Positions 1-9,167 of a stretch of DNA of 64,000 bases are shown here, piece after piece. Under the pieces are notes generated by a model. That model ran no database searches, was not told the DNA's origin, and saw nothing but the letters and a program-made list of their open reading frames with translations. Position numbers and translations under genes: made by a program. The stretch's first letter is position 1, and each line of letters starts with the position of its first letter. The stretch covers positions 868,001 through 932,000 of the forward strand of contig OZ253663.1 in assembly GCA_965263215.1 (NCBI GenBank), in the 5' to 3' direction. The DNA comes from UBA1672 sp965263215 (lineage in GTDB: Bacteria; Pseudomonadota; Alphaproteobacteria; Micavibrionales; Micavibrionaceae).

Positions 1-91
1 TTATTAACCCCTAGGACGATTTTGCCTCTTTAAAATCTTATTTCTTAACCGTATGATGTAGGCGAATTAAGAAACAGGAATTTAAAAAACG

Positions 92-511
92 ATGTCTGAT
101 ACGACAAATAAGGTTCAAAGGCCGCTTTCTCCACATTTACAAGTCTATAAACTTCCGCTCACCGGATTGATGTCTATATCCCATAGGATTACAGGCGCAG
201 GTTTGGCTGTTGGAACACTTCTGATTGCGGCGTATCTGATTGCGGCGGCAACCAGTGAAACACATTACAATACGGTTATGTCTATAGCGACAAGCAAGCC
301 GGGGCAAATCATTATGTTCCTATGGTCATTTGCACTTTACTTTCACATGTTTAACGGTATTCGTCATATGTTCTGGGATACCGGCCGCTTTCTTCAAAAG
401 GCGCAGGCCATGCGCACCAATTATGTTGTTTTGCTCTGCGCTGTTGTGGCTACGGCGATTACGTGGGGCGGTAGTACATTCGTTGAGTTTATGGTTGTTT
501 TGGGGAGTTAA
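92..511 (+). CDS. sdhC: Succinate dehydrogenase cytochrome b556 subunit
   Basis: Membrane anchor subunit of complex II that binds heme b and ubiquinone with SdhD. The 139-residue protein has the family length, an N-terminal RPLSPHLQVY segment, the conserved SHRITG motif near residue 32, and the heme-region HMFNGIRHM motif near residue 88. Three hydrophobic segments are visible. It is followed after one base by sdhD and then sdhA, so sdhCDA is one transcription unit. Only 91 bases precede it in the window, and no convincing promoter was picked out there. Confidence 0.96.
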   Translation: MSDTTNKVQRPLSPHLQVYKLPLTGLMSISHRITGAGLAVGTLLIAAYLIAAATSETHYNTVMSIATSKPGQIIMFLWSFALYFHMFNGIRHMFWDTGRFLQKAQAMRTNYVVLLCAVVATAITWGGSTFVEFMVVLGS

Positions 512-512
512 G

Positions 513-917
513 ATGTCAGAAAAATATAAAGATCAATACGCAACACATCTGAAAAAAGCCAAAGGCTTGGGCTCTGCGCATGAGGGTACTGACCACTGGA
601 TGAAGCAAAAAATTACGGCGATTTTGAATATACCGCTCGTGCTTTGGTTCGTGTGGTCAATCGTTAGTTTGCAGGGGGCAAGCCATGCGCAGTTTGTTAC
701 ATGGCAGGCGCAGCCAGCCAATGCGGTTTTGATGATCATGTTGATCATATCGGTGATGTATCATGCTAAACTTGGTGCGCAGGTTATTACCGAGGATTAC
801 ATCTCTACGGAATGGTTCAAGATGTTAAAGCTGATCGGGCAAAAGATATTCTTTTTGGCGCTCGGGATTATGTGCATTTTCTGTGTGCTGAAAATTGCAT
901 TCACCGCAGGTATATAA
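513..917 (+). CDS. sdhD: Succinate dehydrogenase membrane anchor subunit
   Basis: Second membrane anchor of succinate:ubiquinone reductase, 134 residues. The open frame extends upstream inside sdhC, but the ATG one base after the sdhC stop is chosen because it gives the family length and the usual coupled start. The N-terminal half has the polar stretch typical of alphaproteobacterial SdhD (KAKGLGSAHEGTDHW), then three hydrophobic segments. The motif YHAKLGAQVITEDYI carries the conserved His and Asp/Tyr of the quinone and heme region. Confidence 0.93.
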   Translation: MSEKYKDQYATHLKKAKGLGSAHEGTDHWMKQKITAILNIPLVLWFVWSIVSLQGASHAQFVTWQAQPANAVLMIMLIISVMYHAKLGAQVITEDYISTEWFKMLKLIGQKIFFLALGIMCIFCVLKIAFTAGI

Positions 918-940
918 ATTTTAAGAAAGTAAGAAGTAAT

Positions 941-2731
941 ATGTCAGAGTCATACGAAATTATTGATCACGAATTTGACGTCGTTGTTGTCGGCGCAGGT
1001 GGTGCAGGTCTTCGCGCGGGATTTGGTTGCGCAGAAAAAGGTTTGAAAACTGCCATCTTGTCTAAAGTTTTCCCAACGCGTTCACACACGGTGGCGGCGC
1101 AGGGCGGAATATCGGCCGCGCTTGGTAATATGGGTGAGGATAGCTGGCAGTTTCACATGTATGACACCATTAAAGGTTCTGATTGGCTTGGTGATCAGGA
1201 TGCGATTGAATATATGTGTCGCGAGGCAATCCCTTCAATTATTGAATTAGAACATTACGGCGTGCCGTTTTCAAGAACGGCTGCGGGCAAAATTTATCAA
1301 CGCGCGTTCGGTGGTATGACCACGCATTTCGGTAAGGGCACGGCGCAACGCACATGCGCGGCGGCTGACCGTACAGGCCACGCGATTTTGCATACGCTTT
1401 ATACGCAGGCGCTGAAGTATCAAGCGCAATTCTTTATTGAATATTTCGCGCTTGATCTGATTATGGATGATGACGGTACATGTGTTGGCGTGATGGCGTG
1501 GGATTTGGATACAGGAACATTGCACCGCTTCCGTGCCCATCAGGTTATTTTAGCCACAGGCGGTTATGGACGTACATTCTTCTCTTGTACTTCGGCACAT
1601 ACCTGTACGGGGGATGGAAATGCGATGGTTTTACGCGCAGGACTGCCTTTGCAGGATATGGAATTTATTCAGTTCCACCCAACCGGAATTTACGGCGCGG
1701 GCTGTTTGATTACCGAAGGTGTACGCGGTGAAGGTGGGTATTTGACCAACTCGGAAGGCGAACGCTTTATGGAACGTTACGCGCCATCGGCCAAGGATTT
1801 GGCGTCACGTGACGTGGTTTCGCGTTCCATGACGATTGAAATTCGTGAAGGGCGCGGTGTTGGTGAAAATAATGACCACATTCATTTGAATTTGATGCAC
1901 TTAGAACCTGAAATGATCCGCGAGCGTTTGCCCGGTATCGCAGAAAGCGCCCGTATTTTCGCCGGCGTTGATGTGACGAAAGAGCCAATCCCGGTTCTGC
2001 CAACAGTGCATTATAATATGGGCGGTATTCCGACCAATTATAAATGTGAAGTGGTTAAACCAACCAAAAAAGATCCGAACACAGTTGTTCCGGGCTTGAT
2101 GGCAATCGGTGAGGCAGCGTGTGTGTCTGTGCATGGTGCAAACCGTTTGGGGTCGAACTCTTTACTTGATCTGGTTGTGTTCGGTCGTGCAGCGGCGAAT
2201 ACAGCAGCAGAAACCGTAACGCCCGGTCAATCACATCGTCCGTTAAAAGGTGATGACGGATCAAAGGCGATTGATCGTTTGGATCATTATCGCCATGTGA
2301 AAGGCGGCACATCGACATCGGAACTGCGTGATAAAATGCAACGCAGTATGCAAGAACATGCCGCTGTGTTCCGCACAGGTGATGTTTTAAACGAAGGTGT
2401 AACTAAGATTGATGAATGTTTTGCAGGCAAAAAAGATTTAGGTATTAAAGATCGTTCCATGATTTTCAATACTGATCTTGTGGAAACGCTAGAGCTTGAT
2501 AACCTTTTATCACAAGCTGTTGCCTCGATGCATTCAGCGGCAAATCGTGAGGAATCACGCGGCGCACATGCGCGGGAAGATTTTCCTGATCGTGATGATA
2601 AAAAGTGGATGAAGCATACGGCGATTTATGTTGATGATAAGGGTAAAAGCACAATCGACTATCGTCCTGTGATTATGACGACCCTTACCGATGAAATTGA
2701 GCCATTCCCGCCGAAAAAACGGGTTTACTAA
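941..2731 (+). CDS. sdhA: Succinate dehydrogenase flavoprotein subunit
   Basis: Catalytic FAD subunit that oxidises succinate to fumarate on the cytoplasmic face, 596 residues. The ATG at 941 is chosen over an upstream in-frame start inside sdhD because the protein then begins as SdhA does, just before the dinucleotide-binding motif VVVGAGGAGLRAG. SHTVAAQGGI contains the His that covalently holds FAD. HPTGIYGAGCLITEG and the RGEGG loop belong to the substrate site. The stop overlaps by four bases the stop of the convergent gene at 2728, and sdhB is missing from its usual position directly downstream. Confidence 0.97.
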   Translation: MSESYEIIDHEFDVVVVGAGGAGLRAGFGCAEKGLKTAILSKVFPTRSHTVAAQGGISAALGNMGEDSWQFHMYDTIKGSDWLGDQDAIEYMCREAIPSIIELEHYGVPFSRTAAGKIYQRAFGGMTTHFGKGTAQRTCAAADRTGHAILHTLYTQALKYQAQFFIEYFALDLIMDDDGTCVGVMAWDLDTGTLHRFRAHQVILATGGYGRTFFSCTSAHTCTGDGNAMVLRAGLPLQDMEFIQFHPTGIYGAGCLITEGVRGEGGYLTNSEGERFMERYAPSAKDLASRDVVSRSMTIEIREGRGVGENNDHIHLNLMHLEPEMIRERLPGIAESARIFAGVDVTKEPIPVLPTVHYNMGGIPTNYKCEVVKPTKKDPNTVVPGLMAIGEAACVSVHGANRLGSNSLLDLVVFGRAAANTAAETVTPGQSHRPLKGDDGSKAIDRLDHYRHVKGGTSTSELRDKMQRSMQEHAAVFRTGDVLNEGVTKIDECFAGKKDLGIKDRSMIFNTDLVETLELDNLLSQAVASMHSAANREESRGAHAREDFPDRDDKKWMKHTAIYVDDKGKSTIDYRPVIMTTLTDEIEPFPPKKRVY

Positions 2732-3396
2732 CTGAAATCATCAGGGCGGCTATCCATGCCCGTTTCCAGTTTTTGTTTCATGTAAAAACTAAAGGCGGTG
2801 TAGTGTTCGGTCGCTTTATCAAATGCGTTCGCATAGAGCTTTACGTCATTGGCAGCGTCTTCTTCCAATGCGATATATGCAATTGTTTCATTCGCGTCTT
2901 TTAGTCCAACCATCAATGTTGTCATGTCTGTTTCTGTAATGATTTGAGACAGATCGCTGACCCCGCTTTGTTCGGCGGCTAGTATTTTTTGCGCAATAAT
3001 GGCGGATTGCCCTGCTGTACTGCCGAAAAACCCATCAGGTGACTTTGCCGCGAAATTAATTGTGCCTTCTGCGGTTCCTGCGGCTTCGGCGTCATGCTCA
3101 TTTTTGGAAATACGTTCCAGCGATTGTAATGCACCGCGAATATAAAGATGGCCTGTCCCTGTGACATCACGCCACGCCTTTGATTCCGGTTCATCTTCTG
3201 AAATACCAAGGGCAGGGCGAATTTTATCACCACGCAAGGCCATAGCTTCTATTAATTCAGATGTTTCCATGGCGGCAATGGTGTTTGTTTCTTCAGCGTG
3301 TGTATCTGAATTTAAGGGCGCAGTCTCGCTTGCAGGCTGTTCTGATCTGCCTCTGAATTTATCCAGAATGCTTTTAATGCTCCAATCCATTACCAA
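2728..3396 (-). CDS. Hypothetical protein between sdhA and sdhB
   Basis: A 222-residue acidic protein with no family I recognise. It is soluble, with no signal peptide or membrane segment. Residues 15-45 are low-complexity (Ser, Glu, Thr, Ala), and the rest looks mainly helical. A second Met lies at residue 3, so the start could be six bases further in. It lies 79 bases downstream of the isocitrate-dehydrogenase-like gene on the same strand and may be cotranscribed with it. Its stop overlaps that of sdhA. Confidence 0.72.
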   Translation of the reverse strand: MVMDWSIKSILDKFRGRSEQPASETAPLNSDTHAEETNTIAAMETSELIEAMALRGDKIRPALGISEDEPESKAWRDVTGTGHLYIRGALQSLERISKNEHDAEAAGTAEGTINFAAKSPDGFFGSTAGQSAIIAQKILAAEQSGVSDLSQIITETDMTTLMVGLKDANETIAYIALEEDAANDVKLYANAFDKATEHYTAFSFYMKQKLETGMDSRPDDFS

Positions 3397-3475
3397 ACCC
3401 GATTTTTTTAATTTTTTATCACTATATGTAATCTACATTATGGCCTTAACGTCCGTCAAATAGCGCGCTTTTCTT

Positions 3476-4726
3476 TTATAGGCTCGCTTCTTGTCCACTA
3501 TGACCCAATTCACCGTTCTGACCAAATTTCATATTCGCATTCAGTTTTGTTTCAAATGTTTTTGCGACTTCTGCGATGAATTCTTGTCCGCTAATCGCCG
3601 GAACATTAGCTACGCGCGAGATGTCACCTGTCATTTTCCCGTTTTCGATGGTTTCAACGACGGCGGCCTTAAGTGCGACGGCCATATCTGCTTCTCTATC
3701 CAAACCTTCTAAATCCGCTTTGTGACGAATGGCTTCGGCATATGCGTATATATAGGCCGTGGGGTTGGCAAGCATGATGCCTTCTTCTACCCATTTGGCT
3801 TCGAGATCATCTGCTGTACCATGTGGCGGATCAGCCAACAATGTGCCGTCAGCACTCGTGAGTGTTGAATCCATCATCCCTAAAGAGAGCGTTTCACCTG
3901 CAAGTTGGTCTGAGCCGACATCACCATCATAATTTTTGAAGGCGACAATCCAATCGTTCATTTTTCCCTGTGGGATTTTTGAAACGGCGGCATCAATCAA
4001 TTCATCAAATTTTACGTTCAGACCTTGCTCTGCGTATCGGTCTGCATATTCTTGTTCAAATACTTCGTTGAATATGTCAATAAAGCGACCATCATAAACG
4101 GGGTTGATGGTATTTTTGGATGCAAAAACAACCGATTTATCGAGCAGAAGCCCTTGTTCGAGTGTTTCGTGAACGAAATCACGGATTGCATCATTGCTCT
4201 CGGTCAGCATCATAGCAACACCGGGCTCTACGGTTTTTTCCGACATTAATTCAACGTTTCCATCTTCGGTTTCAAGCGTAATGCGCAGTTTTCCACCTTC
4301 GGGGATGTCAAAGTTGGGCGCGCCATATCGTCCGCCAACGGCTTGTCGTGCGGTTGTGACGTTGTGAATTTTTTCCGAAAATTGCGGTAGGTTACTGGCC
4401 TCAATCGGGCTACGCATGATCACGGCACCGTTTATAGCGGAGCGAATAATACCGTTCGGTGAGCCTAATTGTTGGCTCAGGCCATACTCTTCGGTTTGTT
4501 TTACTGTTGGCGTGACAGTCGGGCCTTTCACGGCGGCTTTGTGTTCTTTTAAATCGGCAATCGCATCTTGCAATGCGCCATCGTTAGTTTTGTCGCGGGC
4601 ATACATGCTGATATCATGGATTTTCCAATCAACGTCAAAAAACGGATCAATTAAATTCGTGCGGATTTCTGCGGCTACGTCAGGCCAGTATCTGTCGCCT
4701 GTCATGTCTACGATGGTTAAACTCAT
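3476..4726 (-). CDS. Divergent isocitrate dehydrogenase-like protein
   Basis: 416 residues, the size of the eukaryotic-type NADP isocitrate dehydrogenase subfamily (oxidative decarboxylation of isocitrate to 2-oxoglutarate). Seen in the sequence: GSPNGIIR, a second Arg in VIMRSPI, an Arg and Tyr in ARQAVGGRY, the Lys of ASKNTINPVYDGRF, and NYDGDVGSD at about 265-273. By eye these align with the substrate- and metal-binding residues of IDH1. The cofactor loop, normally HGTVTRHYR, reads HGTADDLEA from H302, so the Arg and His that hold the NADP phosphate are absent. It may use NAD, or act on another beta-hydroxy acid. Good SD (AAGGGG) upstream. Confidence 0.8.
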   Translation of the reverse strand: MSLTIVDMTGDRYWPDVAAEIRTNLIDPFFDVDWKIHDISMYARDKTNDGALQDAIADLKEHKAAVKGPTVTPTVKQTEEYGLSQQLGSPNGIIRSAINGAVIMRSPIEASNLPQFSEKIHNVTTARQAVGGRYGAPNFDIPEGGKLRITLETEDGNVELMSEKTVEPGVAMMLTESNDAIRDFVHETLEQGLLLDKSVVFASKNTINPVYDGRFIDIFNEVFEQEYADRYAEQGLNVKFDELIDAAVSKIPQGKMNDWIVAFKNYDGDVGSDQLAGETLSLGMMDSTLTSADGTLLADPPHGTADDLEAKWVEEGIMLANPTAYIYAYAEAIRHKADLEGLDREADMAVALKAAVVETIENGKMTGDISRVANVPAISGQEFIAEVAKTFETKLNANMKFGQNGELGHSGQEASL

Positions 4727-4753
4727 TATTCACCCCTTATTTAAGATTTTTCA

Positions 4754-4782
4754 TATATACTATACTTTACCAAGATAAACAA
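4754..4782 (-). promoter_or_regulatory. Putative sigma70 promoter of the IDH-like gene
   Basis: On the minus strand TTGTTT and TATATA are separated by 17 bases, about 30 bases before the start codon. Found by eye and not tested. Confidence 0.42.
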
Positions 4783-4842
4783 AATCTAAAAGAAATGGTT
4801 TATTATTTACGATTAAACCGCAGAGTTTTAAGGTTTTAGGTC

Positions 4843-4871
4843 TTAACAAAATATTTAAAACCCTTTACTAT
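4843..4871 (+). promoter_or_regulatory. Putative sigma70 promoter of sdhB
   Basis: TTAACA, a 17-base spacer and TACTAT, placing transcription start about 30 bases before the sdhB ATG. A private promoter would be needed because sdhB is cut off from sdhCDA by two genes on the other strand. Confidence 0.5.
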
Positions 4872-4909
4872 CCTTGGCGATGTAATATCTATGCGAAAGA
4901 CATAAAAGA

Positions 4910-5719
4910 ATGGCTGAATTTACGCTTCCAAAACATTCGAAAATTGTAAAAGGCGAAAAGATCGACGTCTCTAATGGTGCGGAGAAATCCAAAACATTCA
5001 CGGTGTATCGTTGGTCGCCTGATGATGTGGATGAGAAGGGCGAAGTTAAGAACCCGCGCTTGGATGAGATCACGATTGATTTATCCAAATGCGGGCCGAT
5101 GGTTTTGGATGCATTGCTTTACATCAAAGATGAGGTCGATAGCACGTTAACATTGCGCCGTTCCTGCCGCGAGGGGATTTGCGGTTCCTGCGCGATGAAT
5201 ATTGATGGTACGAATACACTTGCCTGTACCAAGGCGATTGATGATGTAAAGGGTGATGTGAAAATTACGCCATTGCCGCACATGCCTGTCGTGAAGGATT
5301 TGGTGCCTGATCTGAACCATGTTTATGCGCAATATACCTCCATTGAGCCATGGTTAAAATCTGATACGCCGGCCTCTAATCGGGAGCGTTTGCAATCGGA
5401 AGAAAATTCTTTGGTATTGAACGGGGAAGATGGACACGGCCCTGCGGCCTGTATTTTATGTTTCTGTTGTTCAACGTCCTGCCCGTCTTATTGGTGGAAT
5501 GGGGATCGTTTCCTTGGGCCGGCGGTGTTGCTGCAGGCCTATCGCTGGATCGTGGATAGCCGCGATGATGCGACGGGTGAACGTTTGGATCAGCTCGAAG
5601 ACCCGTTCCGTTTGTACCGTTGTCATACGATTATGAACTGCACCAATACATGCCCGAAGGGACTGAACCCCGCCGCGGCGATTGCCGAGATCAAAAAGAT
5701 GATGGTCGCTAGACGCTAA
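4910..5719 (+). CDS. sdhB: Succinate dehydrogenase iron-sulfur subunit
   Basis: Passes electrons from the SdhA flavin to quinone. 269 residues with all three cluster motifs: CREGICGSC plus a later Cys for [2Fe-2S] starting at residue 86, CILCFCCSTSCP for [4Fe-4S] near 180, and CHTIMNCTNTCPKG for [3Fe-4S] near 240. It is intact and full length. It stands about 2.2 kb from the end of sdhA with two opposite-strand genes between, so it is probably transcribed from its own promoter. Expression must still match that of sdhCDA for assembly. Confidence 0.97.
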   Translation: MAEFTLPKHSKIVKGEKIDVSNGAEKSKTFTVYRWSPDDVDEKGEVKNPRLDEITIDLSKCGPMVLDALLYIKDEVDSTLTLRRSCREGICGSCAMNIDGTNTLACTKAIDDVKGDVKITPLPHMPVVKDLVPDLNHVYAQYTSIEPWLKSDTPASNRERLQSEENSLVLNGEDGHGPAACILCFCCSTSCPSYWWNGDRFLGPAVLLQAYRWIVDSRDDATGERLDQLEDPFRLYRCHTIMNCTNTCPKGLNPAAAIAEIKKMMVARR

Positions 5720-5763
5720 AGGCTCCCATATTTCAAGCGTTAACATCGTTATCCTTCAATTTC

Positions 5764-5800
5764 GGGGTGCTCACGTATTTTTACATACGCTCCGCGCCCC
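5764..5800. terminator. Bulged hairpin downstream of sdhB
   Basis: GGGG-GC-CGTAT is mirrored by ATACG-GC-CCCC around a short T-rich loop, followed by TTATTTT. It may terminate sdhB transcription. The near-symmetrical shape also resembles an extragenic palindromic element, and no second copy was seen in this window. Confidence 0.45.
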
Positions 5801-5899
5801 TTATTTTGGCTGCCTCGTAACGCATAAAATCTGAAAGCCTTTTGTAAATGGCGAATAATGTATTGTTCTCATCCGTAAAGACCAGATAAGATTATACCC

Positions 5900-6340
5900 A
5901 TGAGCAGTATTCACATTATAAAACTTGTTGTTGGTGTCGATAGCCTCAAACAATTTTACGACCTTCAACGTCATCATGAATTTGATTATCACGGGCAGGC
6001 GGCGACGCCGTGTTGGACGCGATATAAACCCAGAGCAGCGGATGAAATCCTAAAGGAGGGCGGTTCGATATATCGTGTCGTGAAAAACCGCATTGTTTGC
6101 CGTCATAAAATTCTGGGTTTTGAAATGGTGGAAACTGATTCAAAAGGCACGATGTGCATGATTGTGCAGGATGCGCAAATGATCGAAACCATCCATACGC
6201 CGCGCCGTGCGTTTCAGGGTTGGCGTTATCTCAAACCCGCCGATGTGCCTGCCGACAAGGGTATTTATACGGGCGGTGACGCGGAAGAGGTAATTCCCGA
6301 AGAAATGCAAGATGAGCTGAAAGAAGCGGGGTTGTTATAA
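5900..6340 (+). CDS. DUF1489 family protein
   Basis: A 146-residue cytoplasmic protein of a family widespread in Alphaproteobacteria and of unknown function. The recognisable features are the start IHIIKLVVGVDSL, the central PRAADEILKEGGSIYRVVK motif and the following ILGFEMV strand. There is no signal peptide. Its last six bases overlap the end of the convergent nadC, so there is no room for an intergenic terminator. Confidence 0.82.
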   Translation: MSSIHIIKLVVGVDSLKQFYDLQRHHEFDYHGQAATPCWTRYKPRAADEILKEGGSIYRVVKNRIVCRHKILGFEMVETDSKGTMCMIVQDAQMIETIHTPRRAFQGWRYLKPADVPADKGIYTGGDAEEVIPEEMQDELKEAGLL

Positions 6341-7180
6341 GTCGATATCTAGCCCGATATCAAAATTCATGGCGGAGTGGGTGAGTGCGCCGATGGAGAT
6401 ATAATCAACGCCCGTTTCGGCGATCTCTTTGACAGTATTGAGGTTCACACCGCCGGAGGCTTCGGTTACGATTTTGCTATCTACCATTTTCACGGCTTTT
6501 TTGAGATCATCAATATCAAAGTTATCCATCATCACAACATCCGCGCCGCCATGTTTGAGAACTTCTTCAAGTTGCGCGAGCGTATCTACTTCAATCTCGA
6601 TTTTCACCATGTGTCCTGTGTTATCGCGCGCCATGTTCAGGGCGTTTTCAACGCCGCCTGCCACCGCAATGTGGTTATCCTTAATCAACACTGCATCATC
6701 CAGGCCGAAACGGTGATTGAACCCGCCGCCCGCCCGCACAGCATATTTTTGCACTGCGCGTAAACCGGGCAATGTCTTGCGTGTGTCACAGATTTTGGCA
6801 TTCGTGCCTTGCACCGCTAGAACATAGCGGCGTGTTAATGTCGCAATTCCTGACATGTGGGTCATGAAATTTAATGCTACACGCTCCGCCATTAATAGTG
6901 AAGCCGCGGGGCCATTCACGACGGCGATATCTTGCCCGGATTCCAGAACATCGCCGTCATGCGCAAACACTTCAAATCCAAATTCGGGATCAACATGCAT
7001 GAAGGCTGAAAATGCGAGAATCATCCCTGCCAATACACCTTCCTCACGAGCGCGAAATACGGCGCGTGTTTGTGTATCATGCGGGATAATGGATTGGCTT
7101 GTGATATCAAGTCCGTGGCCGAAATCCTCTTTCAAGGCCGCGCGCACTAAGTCTTCGATTAAAATAGATGGAAGTTGCAT
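6335..7180 (-). CDS. nadC: Nicotinate-nucleotide pyrophosphorylase
   Basis: Quinolinate phosphoribosyltransferase: quinolinate plus PRPP gives nicotinate mononucleotide, CO2 and pyrophosphate, the third step of de novo NAD synthesis. 281 residues, normal length. Family motifs visible are the DTRKTLPGLR segment, the AVRAGGGFNHRFGLDDAVLIKDNH region holding the His and Arg of the active site, and the EASGGVN and YISIGALTHS phosphate-binding end. It lies downstream of nadA with one DUF2207 gene between, all on the minus strand with short gaps, so cotranscription is likely. Confidence 0.96.
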   Translation of the reverse strand: MQLPSILIEDLVRAALKEDFGHGLDITSQSIIPHDTQTRAVFRAREEGVLAGMILAFSAFMHVDPEFGFEVFAHDGDVLESGQDIAVVNGPAASLLMAERVALNFMTHMSGIATLTRRYVLAVQGTNAKICDTRKTLPGLRAVQKYAVRAGGGFNHRFGLDDAVLIKDNHIAVAGGVENALNMARDNTGHMVKIEIEVDTLAQLEEVLKHGGADVVMMDNFDIDDLKKAVKMVDSKIVTEASGGVNLNTVKEIAETGVDYISIGALTHSAMNFDIGLDIDL

Positions 7181-7228
7181 ATTGGTATCCTTTTACAATG
7201 ACATAGTCTTAGCAATGAAATGCGCTGA

Positions 7229-9136
7229 TTACCAGCCACCTCCGCCGCCGCCGCCTCCGCCGCCACCGGAAGAACCGCCGCCGCCGCTACTGCTGGAGTT
7301 ACTGGTTGACGCGGCAGAGAGTGTCGAGTTGAAACTATTTACCATATTGCCTGCGGAAAATCCTGATCCCGAGCCTGATGAAGCACCTCTATACCAATGC
7401 GGTGCTGTGGTTGCAGCCGCCGCAGCGACAGCAGCAGCGCCAACTGAAAGTGCGAATTTATCAGCCCATTTTGATTCCACATCCAGTGCAACAGCGTAAG
7501 GCAGATATTTTTCGTATAACTCCCGCGACATTTCAGGCGGGTCGAATTTCTTGAGAATTTTTTCTTCGACCGCCTCCATGTAATAACGCAGGCCATTGAT
7601 ATGATCCATGGCTTCACGTCCTTTACGGGTTGGAGCCTTCATGATGTGGCGCATTTTAACAACCAAGATGACCATCACAATAATAACAAAGATAACCAGC
7701 CATGACATTGTTTGAGAAAGCACAAATAATCCCATAAATCCGCCGATGGAAAACCCTGCTGCCCAAATTATGAGGAAGACTGCTCCCGCTTTTTGCATCG
7801 CCGGGGCAGTGAAGAGTTGTTTGATGCCGTGGATCATCGCAACGGATGACAGGCCGCCAAATATGGCCATGAATAAAGTACCCATTAATAGGCTTTCCGG
7901 ATTTTTTGCCTGTAAACTAAGCGCGATGATCGAGGCCAATAAAATAATAAAACCAATGCCCCACCATAGTCCGTTTTTGAAAAAGTAATGTTTGTGGCAG
8001 AGATCGGTAAGCTTCTTTCGATGCTTTTGCGCCGTACTAACAAGACTTTCACTGGAAGATCGAATAGTCATGCCGTGTTTTAATTTTTGATAGAGAATAT
8101 CTTCATCTTCCGATATCTTCGGTCCTTCATCACCTTGGGATGTGCCCGATACGACATAATGCCCTGAATTTTTTTCCTCGATTGTGAGATAGCCTTTGGA
8201 TGCCAAGGATATGATCGCCGCCGTCATGCATTTGTCTTTGCCGACATCACCCATCGTATGGATCACAGCCGCCATTGCGGGTGATATGCCCTCAGGCGGT
8301 GAATAGAAAGGCGCGAGGCCACGGCTCTTGGGGTCTACGCCAAAAGTTTTCCATGCAAAATAATAGTAACCACAAAGAAGAAGAAGAAAGTTTAACATCA
8401 ATTGTAAACCCGGATGCTGCTTCCAGAAAAACGCTGATCCGCTCATATCTTCGGTAGGTGTCACATAGCCTTTTGGCCAAGATACGGCGACTGTCATACC
8501 TTCACGCTTTTTTAATGCTCGTGTGGTTTCAACCACGATCGCATCGCGATATTCTTTCATGGTGAAGTTTTGTGCACGCGATAATGCTGCGCCTGTATAG
8601 GCCGTAAAATCCATCATTTTTGCATTTTGGGGTAGAATGATTTTAACGCTGCCGCGTTCTATCGGGAATACCCATCCTGTGCCGATGGCATTCCAGTTCA
8701 ACTCGTCATATTCATCGAAGAAAAACACCTGATTTGGTGTTGTGTATGTGATTTCATAGACATAGCGTCCAGGCTTCAACATAACACTGCTTTGTCCGAT
8801 ATAGAGGCGGAAATTGCCGTTTTCTTTATCGGTCTTAGTGTGCCATTTTTCTTTCTCGCCGTCCCGTTTTACGGATAATATGCGGTAAGTTGAGGGGAGT
8901 ATGCCGCCCAAAAATGTACGGCGATGAAGCGGAAGGTCACGATAAATACCACGGCGAATTTCTTTTCCCTCCGCGATCACATCGATGGTTTCTGTGACAA
9001 GCAAACTACCATCGGTTTTAATTTCTATACGAGAATGATAATTTTTTATGACTTCCTTGGCCTGAACCAAAGACGGCAGAAAAGAGAATGCGAAAATCAT
9101 GCTCCATATAAAAATACGGATTTGTGTTATTTTCAT
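7229..9136 (-). CDS. DUF2207 membrane protein with poly-glycine tail
   Basis: 635 residues. An N-terminal signal peptide (to about residue 26, ending VQAKE) is followed by an extracytoplasmic beta-rich DUF2207 domain to about 210, one membrane segment near 245, a cytoplasmic winged-helix-like stretch near 300, and further membrane segments at about 390-490. The C-terminus is extreme: a Ser/Asn-rich stretch, then almost only Gly (GGGGSSGGGG and an eleven-Gly run) ending in Trp. Gly-rich tails are common in this family. Function is unknown. It is embedded between nadA and nadC, but nothing in it suggests NAD metabolism. Confidence 0.85.
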   Translation of the reverse strand: MKITQIRIFIWSMIFAFSFLPSLVQAKEVIKNYHSRIEIKTDGSLLVTETIDVIAEGKEIRRGIYRDLPLHRRTFLGGILPSTYRILSVKRDGEKEKWHTKTDKENGNFRLYIGQSSVMLKPGRYVYEITYTTPNQVFFFDEYDELNWNAIGTGWVFPIERGSVKIILPQNAKMMDFTAYTGAALSRAQNFTMKEYRDAIVVETTRALKKREGMTVAVSWPKGYVTPTEDMSGSAFFWKQHPGLQLMLNFLLLLCGYYYFAWKTFGVDPKSRGLAPFYSPPEGISPAMAAVIHTMGDVGKDKCMTAAIISLASKGYLTIEEKNSGHYVVSGTSQGDEGPKISEDEDILYQKLKHGMTIRSSSESLVSTAQKHRKKLTDLCHKHYFFKNGLWWGIGFIILLASIIALSLQAKNPESLLMGTLFMAIFGGLSSVAMIHGIKQLFTAPAMQKAGAVFLIIWAAGFSIGGFMGLFVLSQTMSWLVIFVIIVMVILVVKMRHIMKAPTRKGREAMDHINGLRYYMEAVEEKILKKFDPPEMSRELYEKYLPYAVALDVESKWADKFALSVGAAAVAAAAATTAPHWYRGASSGSGSGFSAGNMVNSFNSTLSAASTSNSSSSGGGGSSGGGGGGGGGGGW

Positions 9137-9167
9137 ACCTTACCTTACTTCAATACGATTATTCCTT

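Noticed and set aside
330..512. Upstream extension of sdhD into sdhC
   Set aside because: Lies inside sdhC in another frame; the ATG at 513 gives the family length.
6855..7499. 214-residue plus-strand frame with a long proline run
   Set aside because: It crosses the ends of nadC and the DUF2207 gene in antisense; the proline run is the complement of the poly-Gly codons.
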